Shown piece after piece: positions 13,979-19,926 of a DNA stretch of 19,926 nt; positions within the stretch are counted from its first letter, which is position 1, and each line of letters begins with the position of its first letter. The stretch covers positions 1 to 19,926 of the forward strand of contig JAIRNB010000352.1 in assembly GCA_031258265.1 (NCBI GenBank), in the 5' to 3' direction. Source of the DNA: Treponema sp. (lineage in GTDB: Bacteria > Spirochaetota > Spirochaetia > Treponematales > Breznakiellaceae). Made by a program: the position numbers and the translations under genes. The notes under the pieces were generated by a model, which did not search any database, had not been told where the DNA came from, and worked only from the letters and a program-made list of their open reading frames with translations.

Positions 13979-15816
13979 TCTTTGTTCCAGGTAACGCTTA
14001 TGTCCCTGCCCAGGGGATTTCCCAGGAGGTCCGCCAGGGAGGACCGGATCGAAAAGACGATAAGCCCCTGCCGCTGGGTATTTTCGATCTCCAGGCCGTA
14101 GACCAGGGCGCAGAGTTTCTTCCCGCCCCCCTCCAGGCTGGGGTCGTTAAAAACGCTGGCCCGGTAGGAAGCCTCGTCGAGGATTCGCAGTTTTTTTATC
14201 GAGATATAGGCGCAGCCGTTGCTTGCCGAAATGGAGAAAGCCTCCATGGCGGAGGAGGGGGCAATGGAAGCGGCCTCCGGGGAAACGGCAAAGACCAGGC
14301 AGAGTTCCGTGGCCTCCGTTCCTCCGTCCACGGGCTGGAAGATCACCGGATCAAGGGACAAGGAGTCAAAATCCGTTTGTTCCGATAGGTTTTTAATTCC
14401 GGTTTTACCGTCAAAGAATCCCCCTAAAAATTCGGGGGGCATAAATTGGGGGGCGTCAAAGACCAGGGGGAAAAACAGATCCTCCGTACTCTCCCAGCTT
14501 CCCTCCGCGCCGATTCCCTTACGCACAATAAGGGTGTAGTGTTCCCCCCAGGCGGGTTTCCGGGTAAGGGAAATCCGGGCCCTGCTCCGGGAGTTGCCTT
14601 CGGCGTTTATGTCGAGGCCCAGGGAGGGCCGGATTTCGATGTAAGCCCCCAGGGATTCTACAGCCAGATCCCGGCTGAAACTAATGATAAATTCCGCGTC
14701 CGGCGGCAGTCCCGTATTCGGCTGGTCCCTTGCCAGAGAGGCGGCGGCGGCGGCGTTAAACCATTCAAGGCTGGGTTCCGGTACTGAACGGTCGTTCCCC
14801 AGGAAGAAACTGCTGCTAAAGGGGAGGACCATGCTGTTCCGGGACAGATCCAGCAGGGCGGTAGAAACAGTAATGGTATAACGTTTTCCCATGTCCAGGG
14901 GCTTTACCGGCTGAATAAGGGCCTCCCGGTCCCCTTCCCAGCGAATCACATAATCGGGGGAGGGGCTGATCCCCAGGGCCTCCGTAAAAGAAATGGGGTC
15001 TACCGCTTCGGAAAAGCACAGCCGTATTTCTTCCGGCGCCTTCTCTAAAATGCTTCCGTCCGCCGGAAAAACCGAAACTATCCGGGGGGCTTCCCCTTCG
15101 GCCCCGGTAAAAAATTCCCGGTGGTAATCCTCCTCCAGGGAATTCCCCTTTTGATCTTCGGCAACGGTACTAAGACTTACCCCGTAGGTCCTGCCTTTTC
15201 CGATCCCGTTCACCGGGTAGAACCGGGTTTCCTCCCCGGTAAACGCGAAACGCCCCTCCAGCCTCCTGCCGTCCTCCGTCATGGAAAAAGCCTTGAGTAT
15301 CGATTCTTCATTGGGGGAGGCGGAAAAACGGAAGAAGACCCCTCCCCTATCCTCCTCCAGGGAACAGGAAAACACCCGCAGGGGGGGAAGCAGCCATTGG
15401 GCGCAGGAACAGGGCAGCGCCGCCAGAATCCCCAGTATCAGGGAGGCAAAAAAAACCCGGCGCAGCGGAGGAAAACCGCATCGTAGGGCAGGGCGGTTTA
15501 ATGTTGGGGCGTTTGCCGGCGCCAGGCTATACCGCAGCGATCCAATGGACTTGTTCAAAAACTGAGGTTTTTGAACAAGTCCTGTAAACAGCCCGCGGTC
15601 GTTTGTTCCTGGCCCGCGCCAGGGATTGTAGGGGGCGCGAAGCGCGCCACCGCAGCCCCAGAGGGGCGAGGAGGCCGGAGCCCGGCAACCGGAGGTTGCC
15701 TGGGCGGAGCCCCGAAAAGCCCGGTCCTGCCTCCGCTGCGCGGAGGCAGGAGGCGCCCAAATAGAATCACCCATAGAATCGTCCACGGAAACTAATAGAT
15801 TCTGAACACGTACCAT
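13975..15816 (-). CDS. Ig-like (Big_5-type) lipoprotein 2 of the efflux operon, N-terminus disturbed by repeats
   Basis: The open frame from ATG 15816 has 613 residues; AAGGAGG (15821-15827) lies four bases before that ATG. The first 110 or so residues are encoded by repeat R3 and palindrome P1 and look unnatural. The real secretion signal begins only at RRVFFASLILGILAALPCSC, a spirochaete-like lipoprotein signal. A second candidate start, ATG 15481, would give a normal 26-residue signal if the eight-base T-run (A8 on +, 15448-15455) had one base fewer. The mature protein holds about four Ig-like beta domains; the second is a clear Big_5/SbsA-like unit (IVSVFPADGSILEKAPEEIR, FSEAVDP, LDMGKRYTITVSTALLDLSR). 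It overlaps the upstream gene by 25 bases and the RND gene by four. Probably a periplasm-facing or surface part of the pump; exact job unknown. Confidence 0.8.
   Translation of the reverse strand: MVRVQNLLVSVDDSMGDSIWAPPASAQRRQDRAFRGSAQATSGCRAPASSPLWGCGGALRAPYNPWRGPGTNDRGLFTGLVQKPQFLNKSIGSLRYSLAPANAPTLNRPALRCGFPPLRRVFFASLILGILAALPCSCAQWLLPPLRVFSCSLEEDRGGVFFRFSASPNEESILKAFSMTEDGRRLEGRFAFTGEETRFYPVNGIGKGRTYGVSLSTVAEDQKGNSLEEDYHREFFTGAEGEAPRIVSVFPADGSILEKAPEEIRLCFSEAVDPISFTEALGISPSPDYVIRWEGDREALIQPVKPLDMGKRYTITVSTALLDLSRNSMVLPFSSSFFLGNDRSVPEPSLEWFNAAAAASLARDQPNTGLPPDAEFIISFSRDLAVESLGAYIEIRPSLGLDINAEGNSRSRARISLTRKPAWGEHYTLIVRKGIGAEGSWESTEDLFFPLVFDAPQFMPPEFLGGFFDGKTGIKNLSEQTDFDSLSLDPVIFQPVDGGTEATELCLVFAVSPEAASIAPSSAMEAFSISASNGCAYISIKKLRILDEASYRASVFNDPSLEGGGKKLCALVYGLEIENTQRQGLIVFSIRSSLADLLGNPLGRDISVTWNKE
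15547..15582. repeat. Coding palindrome P1
   Basis: GGACTTGTTCAAAAAC and GTTTTTGAACAAGTCC form a perfect 16-bp stem with loop TGAG. On - it lies in the lipoprotein 2 frame and encodes GLVQKPQFLNK. A related palindrome, P2 at 18547-18576, shares the GTTCAAAAAC/GTTTTTGAAC arms and is read in the same frame. It adjoins repeat R3. Confidence 0.8.
15622..15762 (+). repeat. Modular hairpin repeat, copy R3
   Basis: Starts with the 62-base GGGATTGTAGGGGGCGCG module (15622-15683, two mismatches to R2). It continues with GGCAACC-GGA-GGTTGCC and GGCGGAGCCCCGAA (as in R1), AAGCCCGGTCC (as in R2), a 10-bp CTGCCTCCGC/GCGGAGGCAG hairpin with loop TGC (15727-15749), and ends GGCGCCCAAA. It lacks the TTGTCGC module. 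On - it is open throughout and forms part of the odd N-terminal extension of lipoprotein 2. Confidence 0.8.
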
Positions 15817-17213
15817 AGGTCCTCCTTTAGATACTCCCCGCCGGCGCTGAGGGGCCCCTGCTTTCCCGACACAATTTTTATCTGGTAGTAATTGTCTATT
15901 CCGTCCCCCGACGGGCTCAGGTTTTCATAGAGGAGGCTTAAAACAGCGCCTTCGTCCTCCCATTTGGCGGAGACAAGGACGGGGCTGAGGGCGGAGGCGG
16001 GAAAGATGCCGGAAAGGGAAACGGACTCCAGGGCGGCCTTCCGGTTGGCCGGGGGGATCGCCCGGGAAAAGGCGATTTGTACTTTCAGGCCGGGGGGGTC
16101 CACCCTGATCAGGTTGTGTTCCTGGAGAAGGCCGCCGGGGAGGAGGGAATCTGTTCTGGAATCGAGGGTCAGGCCCTCCAGTTCCAGGAAGCGCTGGGCG
16201 CTGGAAAAGTAATACTGCGCTTCCTCAAAGAGGGAGAGGCCCAGGGAATCTTTTACCGATTGGGAAATGGTGATCCGGTATTCCGTTTCCAGGCGGTACT
16301 CTTCTTCGGGGAAGAAGATGATCGAATCTTCCCCGGCCTCCTCAAAATAACCTTTAATCGAAGGGTAGAAGGAGATGCCCGATCTCAGGGAGGCCGGGTC
16401 CATGGGCTTGGAAAAGATAAAACCTATGCCCTCCATATTTTCCAGGTTGTTGTCCAGGGGGCTTCCCCGTCTCCACAGATAGGGGGGACCGAAGGTTTTG
16501 TCCACGGGACAGAGTTCCAGCGGGCGGGGGACGCTTAAATTGTCGGGACCGGAAAAGGCCCCGGAATATTCCCGCTTCATGATGTAGCCGTCTTCGCTTT
16601 CCATCCCCGTGATACTCCACCGGTACAGGGTATTGGCCTGCCAGGGGGATTTTGGGAGGATTCGTATTTCCGTTCCTAAAAAATCACAGAAATACTCTAC
16701 GCTGGGGATCAGGGAAAACTGGCCGCTAAAGGAGGTAACGCCGGGGACCTTGGAAAAAATAAATATCAGCCTGTTGTCTTCCGCGGAGGAATAATCGAGG
16801 GTGAATTCATTTCCCTCAAGGCCGTAAATGAAGTTCCGTATAAGCTGGACGGTATAGATTCTGCCGTCTTCCATGGGGAGCTTCCCCTCCAGGCTGATCC
16901 CGTAGTGTTCCCCCTTTTTCCAGCCGGTAAGAGGCTTGATATGGAGGGTCCTGCCTTCCCAGGTGAAGATGGGGGCGCGGCTCAGGTCCCCTTCGCTGAG
17001 GATCAGGTTCCGCTCCGTTTCCCCCCGGTTAGGCATAATAGAAAAATCCAGGGCCAGGGTTTCTTCAAAGTAATACTGTCTGCCCTGGCCCACGGAGCAG
17101 GAAATGTCCAAATATTCAAAACTTACCGGGGGAGTACAGCCGGGCAGCAAGGCAAGGCTCAGGAGTCCCAGCAGGCACAGCGATACTACCATTTTTTTAA
17201 CGGTATTCCACAT
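15792..17213 (-). CDS. Ig-like (Big_5-type) lipoprotein 1 of the efflux operon
   Basis: 473 residues from ATG 17213, with GGAGGG (17219-17224) five bases upstream, inside the end of the adaptor gene (17-base overlap). The N-terminus MWNTVKKMVVSLCLLGLLSL followed by ALLPGC is a lipoprotein signal with Cys26 as probable lipidation site. The mature part is all-beta in character. A Big_5-like unit runs from about residue 237 (PRPLELCPVDKTFG, GIGFIFSKPMDPASLRSGIS, LETEYRITISQSVKDSLGLS), and weaker similar units flank it (WKKGEHYGISLEGKL near the N-terminus, VQIAFSRAIPP near the C-terminus). Big_5 domains occur in exported surface proteins. It resembles lipoprotein 2 in architecture, so the pair may have arisen by duplication. 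Its place between adaptor and permeases suggests an accessory pump part, but no function is established. Confidence 0.83.
   Translation of the reverse strand: MWNTVKKMVVSLCLLGLLSLALLPGCTPPVSFEYLDISCSVGQGRQYYFEETLALDFSIMPNRGETERNLILSEGDLSRAPIFTWEGRTLHIKPLTGWKKGEHYGISLEGKLPMEDGRIYTVQLIRNFIYGLEGNEFTLDYSSAEDNRLIFIFSKVPGVTSFSGQFSLIPSVEYFCDFLGTEIRILPKSPWQANTLYRWSITGMESEDGYIMKREYSGAFSGPDNLSVPRPLELCPVDKTFGPPYLWRRGSPLDNNLENMEGIGFIFSKPMDPASLRSGISFYPSIKGYFEEAGEDSIIFFPEEEYRLETEYRITISQSVKDSLGLSLFEEAQYYFSSAQRFLELEGLTLDSRTDSLLPGGLLQEHNLIRVDPPGLKVQIAFSRAIPPANRKAALESVSLSGIFPASALSPVLVSAKWEDEGAVLSLLYENLSPSGDGIDNYYQIKIVSGKQGPLSAGGEYLKEDLWYVFRIY
15821..15827 (-). promoter_or_regulatory. Shine-Dalgarno before ATG 15816 of lipoprotein 2
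   Basis: AAGGAGG lies four bases before ATG 15816, within the end of lipoprotein 1. It parallels the overlapping starts of the two preceding genes and suggests this was the original start before repeats R3 and P1 entered the 5' end. Confidence 0.5.
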
Positions 17214-18600
17214 AAACGCCCTCCCGCAGATAGGGGGAAGGTTTGTCTATTACCATGTCTCCCTCCTCAATGCCTGAACTTATCCAGAGCAGTCCCTCCC
17301 GCCGGGTTTCTATCCTGAGCTCCCGCAGTATCGCTATGCCGTTGACGGCGCAGAAGACCTGGCCTTCGTCCCCCGAATCCCGCCGCAGGAGGGAGCTTTC
17401 CGGAATCACGGGGAGGGCTTTCCCTCCGCCCCGGGGGATTCGGCATTTGACAAACATCCCCGGCCTAATCCGGTTTTCGCTGTTGGGGAATTCGGCTTTA
17501 ACGGAAAAATTACCGCTTTGGGGGTCGGCTACCGGCGAAATCTCCGTTATCCCCGCGTCAAAGGCCAGGCCCAGGGAGGGAATTTCAACGGCAATGGAGG
17601 CGCCGGTCCTTATGTCCCGAATATCCTGTTCCTGGACAAAGAAAACGCCGGAGACACTGGAAATGTCCATCACGGTGGCCAGCTTTTCGTTCTGCCCGGC
17701 GAATTCCCCGTTCTCAAAGTACAGGGCCCCTAAAATCCCCGCTACGCTGGAACGGATCGTCAATTCATCCATGAGCCGCGTTACGGAATCCAGGTTTTTT
17801 TCCGCGTTCCGCAGATTCGCCTCCGCGGCTTCCGTCTCCGCCAGGGCGCTTAGGATATTCAGGGCGATGAACTGTTCTTTCCGCTCCGCGCCGTCCTCCG
17901 CCGCGGCGATTCCCGCTGCCTCCAAATCCTCTTCCCGCAGGCCCAGGGAGGCGATTTCCAGATCTTTTTTCATCATGCCGATCTCCGCCTCCAGGGAAAG
18001 GACGGACAGTTCCTGGTTCCGGTACGCCTCATCGGTGATGCCCCCTATTTCCCAGAGTTCCCGCCGGTTCCCCAGGGACCGCCGGGCCTCTTCCATTTCC
18101 AGTTCCTTTTGTTCCAGGTTGAGTTTCTGCCGTTCCAGCGACAGGAAACGGCTTTCCGCGCCAAGACGGGCCTCCCGCAGCCTGGTACGGGCCAGGGAGA
18201 GGCTGGTCCGGGCCTGTTCAAGGGCTATGGCCGCCTGGTCGTACTGAATTTCCAACTGTACGTTTTTCAGCAGGGCCACCGGGGCTCCCCGGTCTACCCA
18301 TTCCCCTTCCCTGACCAGTATTTCTCCGATAGTTCCCTCCACCTGGACGGTAATATCGTTTTTTGACTTGTAACTAATCGTTCCAAAACTGGCTAATTCG
18401 CTCCGGGGAAGCATTGTTTCCGCCGCCCTTGCCTGGACCGCAATAACGCTGTTTTCAGGTTTCTCCGCCCCGCTTTTACAGGACAGGACGCAAAGCGCCA
18501 GGGCGAAGGCGGTCCGGGGGGCGGGTTTAAGTTTTTTTAAGCGGCCGTTGTTCAAAAACCAAAGTTTTTGAACAACTCTTTTAAAGATTCCGGCACGCAT
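17197..18600 (-). CDS. RND efflux periplasmic adaptor (HlyD/AcrA type), lipoprotein
   Basis: 467 residues from ATG 18600, preceded at seven bases by GGAGGT (18608-18613) and overlapping the TolC gene by 20 bases. The first 22 residues contain palindrome P2 (VVQKLWFLNN). The true signal follows as RTAFALALCVLSC with a VLSC lipobox. A first half-lipoyl motif (VQVEGTIGEILVREGEWVDR) is followed by an unusually long helical hairpin (about residues 115-280). The second half-lipoyl motif is IRSSVAGILGALYFENGEFA, then beta-barrel and membrane-proximal domains (VKAEFPNSENRIRPGMFVKC). Adaptors of this class clamp the RND trimer to the TolC-like duct, which matches the neighbouring genes exactly. A TTG inside the palindrome is an alternative, less likely start. 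Confidence 0.92.
   Translation of the reverse strand: MRAGIFKRVVQKLWFLNNGRLKKLKPAPRTAFALALCVLSCKSGAEKPENSVIAVQARAAETMLPRSELASFGTISYKSKNDITVQVEGTIGEILVREGEWVDRGAPVALLKNVQLEIQYDQAAIALEQARTSLSLARTRLREARLGAESRFLSLERQKLNLEQKELEMEEARRSLGNRRELWEIGGITDEAYRNQELSVLSLEAEIGMMKKDLEIASLGLREEDLEAAGIAAAEDGAERKEQFIALNILSALAETEAAEANLRNAEKNLDSVTRLMDELTIRSSVAGILGALYFENGEFAGQNEKLATVMDISSVSGVFFVQEQDIRDIRTGASIAVEIPSLGLAFDAGITEISPVADPQSGNFSVKAEFPNSENRIRPGMFVKCRIPRGGGKALPVIPESSLLRRDSGDEGQVFCAVNGIAILRELRIETRREGLLWISSGIEEGDMVIDKPSPYLREGVYVEYR
18547..18576. repeat. Coding palindrome P2
   Basis: GTTGTTCAAAAAC and GTTTTTGAACAAC form a perfect 13-bp stem around loop CAAA. On - it lies near the start of the adaptor gene, in frame, encoding VVQKLWFLNN. 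It shares arms and reading frame with P1 at 15547-15582, while the loops differ. Confidence 0.8.
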
Positions 18601-19926
18601 CGGCTAAACCTCCAAAGGGGAAACCTGTCTGTATTTCCAGGTCCCGTTCCAGGGCGGAGACCTGGGTAAGGTAATCTTTAAGGGAGATCTTGGCCTGGGC
18701 CAGATCGCTGAGTTCCGACAAATAATCGATTCGCTTTTTTTCTCCCTTTTCAAGCTGCAGCTGGGAAAAGAGAATCCGTTTTTCCATTAGAAAGATTCGC
18801 TGTTCCATGTTATCCGCGGCCCGCAGCTTATTGTCATGGGCGATCACCAGTTCATATAAGGATTCCCGCAGTTCCCGTTCCCCCTGGGAGAGCCGCAGCG
18901 CCGACTCAAGGAGATTCAGTTCCCCCTGCTTCCGGCTGAGGGAATAGGCCGGAAGGATGCGGAGTTCCCCCGAATGGCTGTCGGAAAGCTGCCGCAGGGC
19001 GGCGCGTTCAAAGCCGGCCCCCCTGGAGGCGTTAAGGGAAAAGAAATCCAGGCCGGAAAAATCAAAGGTAAACTGTAAAGAATAGTTCGGTTCTGTCAGG
19101 GGGTACGATCTCCCGGAAAAAGTAATGCTCCCCTGGGCGCTGACGGCGGGAATGTACCAGCGTTTTCCATAGTCCCGTTCCTTGCGGCTGTACTCCACAT
19201 CAATACTAAGTTTTTTTAGGGCTCCGCTGGACTCCCGGACCAGCGCCCAAAGCCGGTCCAGCCAGGGTTCGTAATAAAGATCCCCGGATTCTTCGGCGAG
19301 GCCGGAACCGATCCTCACAAGAGCCCCCGGTTCCAGGCCCAGGGCCGCCTTAAGCTGCCGTTCTCCGGACGAAAGATCCCGCAGTCCCTGATCCAGTTCC
19401 TGTTCTATCTCCATATAGGAAGAGCGGTATTCCAGGTAATCGGTTTCCAGGGAAAGGCCCAGTTCCGTTTCCTTTTTCAGGATTGCCAGTTGTTCCCCCG
19501 CCTGGGCCAGCAGGTCCCGCCGTATTTCCGCCATTTCAGCCAGGAGGAGGCACTGATAGTAAAGGGACATCACCGAGGACAGGAAAGCCCGGTATTCGGT
19601 TTCAAATTCCTCCCTCTGGTAGAGGGCGGACAGCCGCCCGGCCTCATAGGCCAGCCTCTTTCTGCCCCCGTCAAAGACCGGCTGGGATACGGAGAACCGT
19701 ATAGTTTTACTGCGGGAGTCGGCGGCCAGGAGGGAAGTGCTGTCGGATTCAGAAAGGGAAAGGCCAAAGGAGGGAAGAAAATCCTGGAAGCCCGCTTTCG
19801 CCATCCCCATGGCCGTAATGATCTTCTGCCGTCCTATGGTCCAGGTCCGGGAATTCTGGACCGCCAGTTCCACCGCCTCCGCCGCGGAGTTGATCAGAAT
19901 CTCCTGGGCCCCGGCCAGGGGAACCG
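18581..19926 (-). CDS. TolC-family outer-membrane efflux protein, 5' partial
   Basis: The frame is open to the right edge (LAGAQEILINSAAEAVELAV before QNSRTWTIGRQKI), so the signal peptide lies beyond the window; the stop is TAA 18581-18583. Two OEP repeats are visible. The first includes the helix entry AVELAVQNS, a strand DFLPSFGLSLS, RFSVSQPVFDGGRKRLAYEA and long helices (MSLYYQCLLLAEMAEIRRDL, ILKKETELGLSLETDYLEYR, RQLKAALGLEPG). The second begins near DVEYSRKERDYGKRWYIPAV, with TFDFSGLDFFSLNASRGAGF and closing helices ending SDLAQAKISLKDYLTQVSAL. TolC proteins trimerise into an outer-membrane barrel with a periplasmic tunnel. It is the first visible gene of the six-gene operon; promoter and true start are outside the window. 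Confidence 0.92.
   Translation of the reverse strand, partial: VPLAGAQEILINSAAEAVELAVQNSRTWTIGRQKIITAMGMAKAGFQDFLPSFGLSLSESDSTSLLAADSRSKTIRFSVSQPVFDGGRKRLAYEAGRLSALYQREEFETEYRAFLSSVMSLYYQCLLLAEMAEIRRDLLAQAGEQLAILKKETELGLSLETDYLEYRSSYMEIEQELDQGLRDLSSGERQLKAALGLEPGALVRIGSGLAEESGDLYYEPWLDRLWALVRESSGALKKLSIDVEYSRKERDYGKRWYIPAVSAQGSITFSGRSYPLTEPNYSLQFTFDFSGLDFFSLNASRGAGFERAALRQLSDSHSGELRILPAYSLSRKQGELNLLESALRLSQGERELRESLYELVIAHDNKLRAADNMEQRIFLMEKRILFSQLQLEKGEKKRIDYLSELSDLAQAKISLKDYLTQVSALERDLEIQTGFPFGGLADACRNL
18608..18613 (-). promoter_or_regulatory. Shine-Dalgarno deciding the adaptor start
   Basis: GGAGGT on the - strand, seven bases before ATG 18600 and inside the last codons of the TolC-like gene. 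It supports initiation upstream of palindrome P2, which puts the palindrome into the translated product. Confidence 0.65.

Overview
The window reads as chromosomal DNA of a GC-rich spirochaete, most likely Treponemataceae of the termite-gut type. This is inferred from spirochaete-style lipoprotein signals, an RlpA-like/SPOR cell-envelope protein, a truncated small gene of a type I associate with treponemes, and many palindromic intergenic repeats. No rRNA, tRNA, CRISPR array or transposase was seen.

Left part (1-4.4 kb): the 3' part of a Gfo/Idh/MocA-like oxidoreductase on + is followed by a frameshifted antitoxin-like small gene on -. Next comes a repeat copy (R1), then a two-gene - unit: an exported protein of unknown function and a 639-residue RlpA-like/SPOR protein with a repetitive Pro/Glu/Ala-rich middle. 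About 580 bases without a gene follow (3827-4406). They are packed with perfect inverted repeats and a second repeat copy (R2).

Middle (4.4-8.0 kb): a + unit encodes a specialised NusG paralogue, a soluble nucleotide-sugar 4,6-dehydratase of the CapD/PglF/WbpM type, and a DegT/DnrJ/EryC1/StrS aminotransferase. The last two form a logical pathway: UDP-sugar to 4-keto-6-deoxy sugar to 4-amino sugar. The NusG paralogue would act as antiterminator for this surface-glycan unit.

Right part (8.0-19.9 kb): one - operon, transcribed from beyond the right edge, encodes a TolC-like outer-membrane factor, a HlyD/AcrA-type adaptor lipoprotein, two Ig-like (Big_5-type) surface or periplasmic lipoproteins, and two different RND permeases. 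Every junction overlaps (20, 17, 25, 4 and 4 bases), so the six genes are probably translationally coupled. They look like one tripartite export machine with two extra lipoprotein parts and a possibly heteromeric pump.

The most unusual signals are: (1) a palindrome found twice, each time in the same reading frame near the N-terminus of a lipoprotein gene of the efflux operon (a coding palindromic element); (2) a modular hairpin repeat family present three times, all in the same orientation; (3) the dense hairpin array just upstream of the NusG paralogue; (4) the six-gene RND/Ig-like lipoprotein operon.
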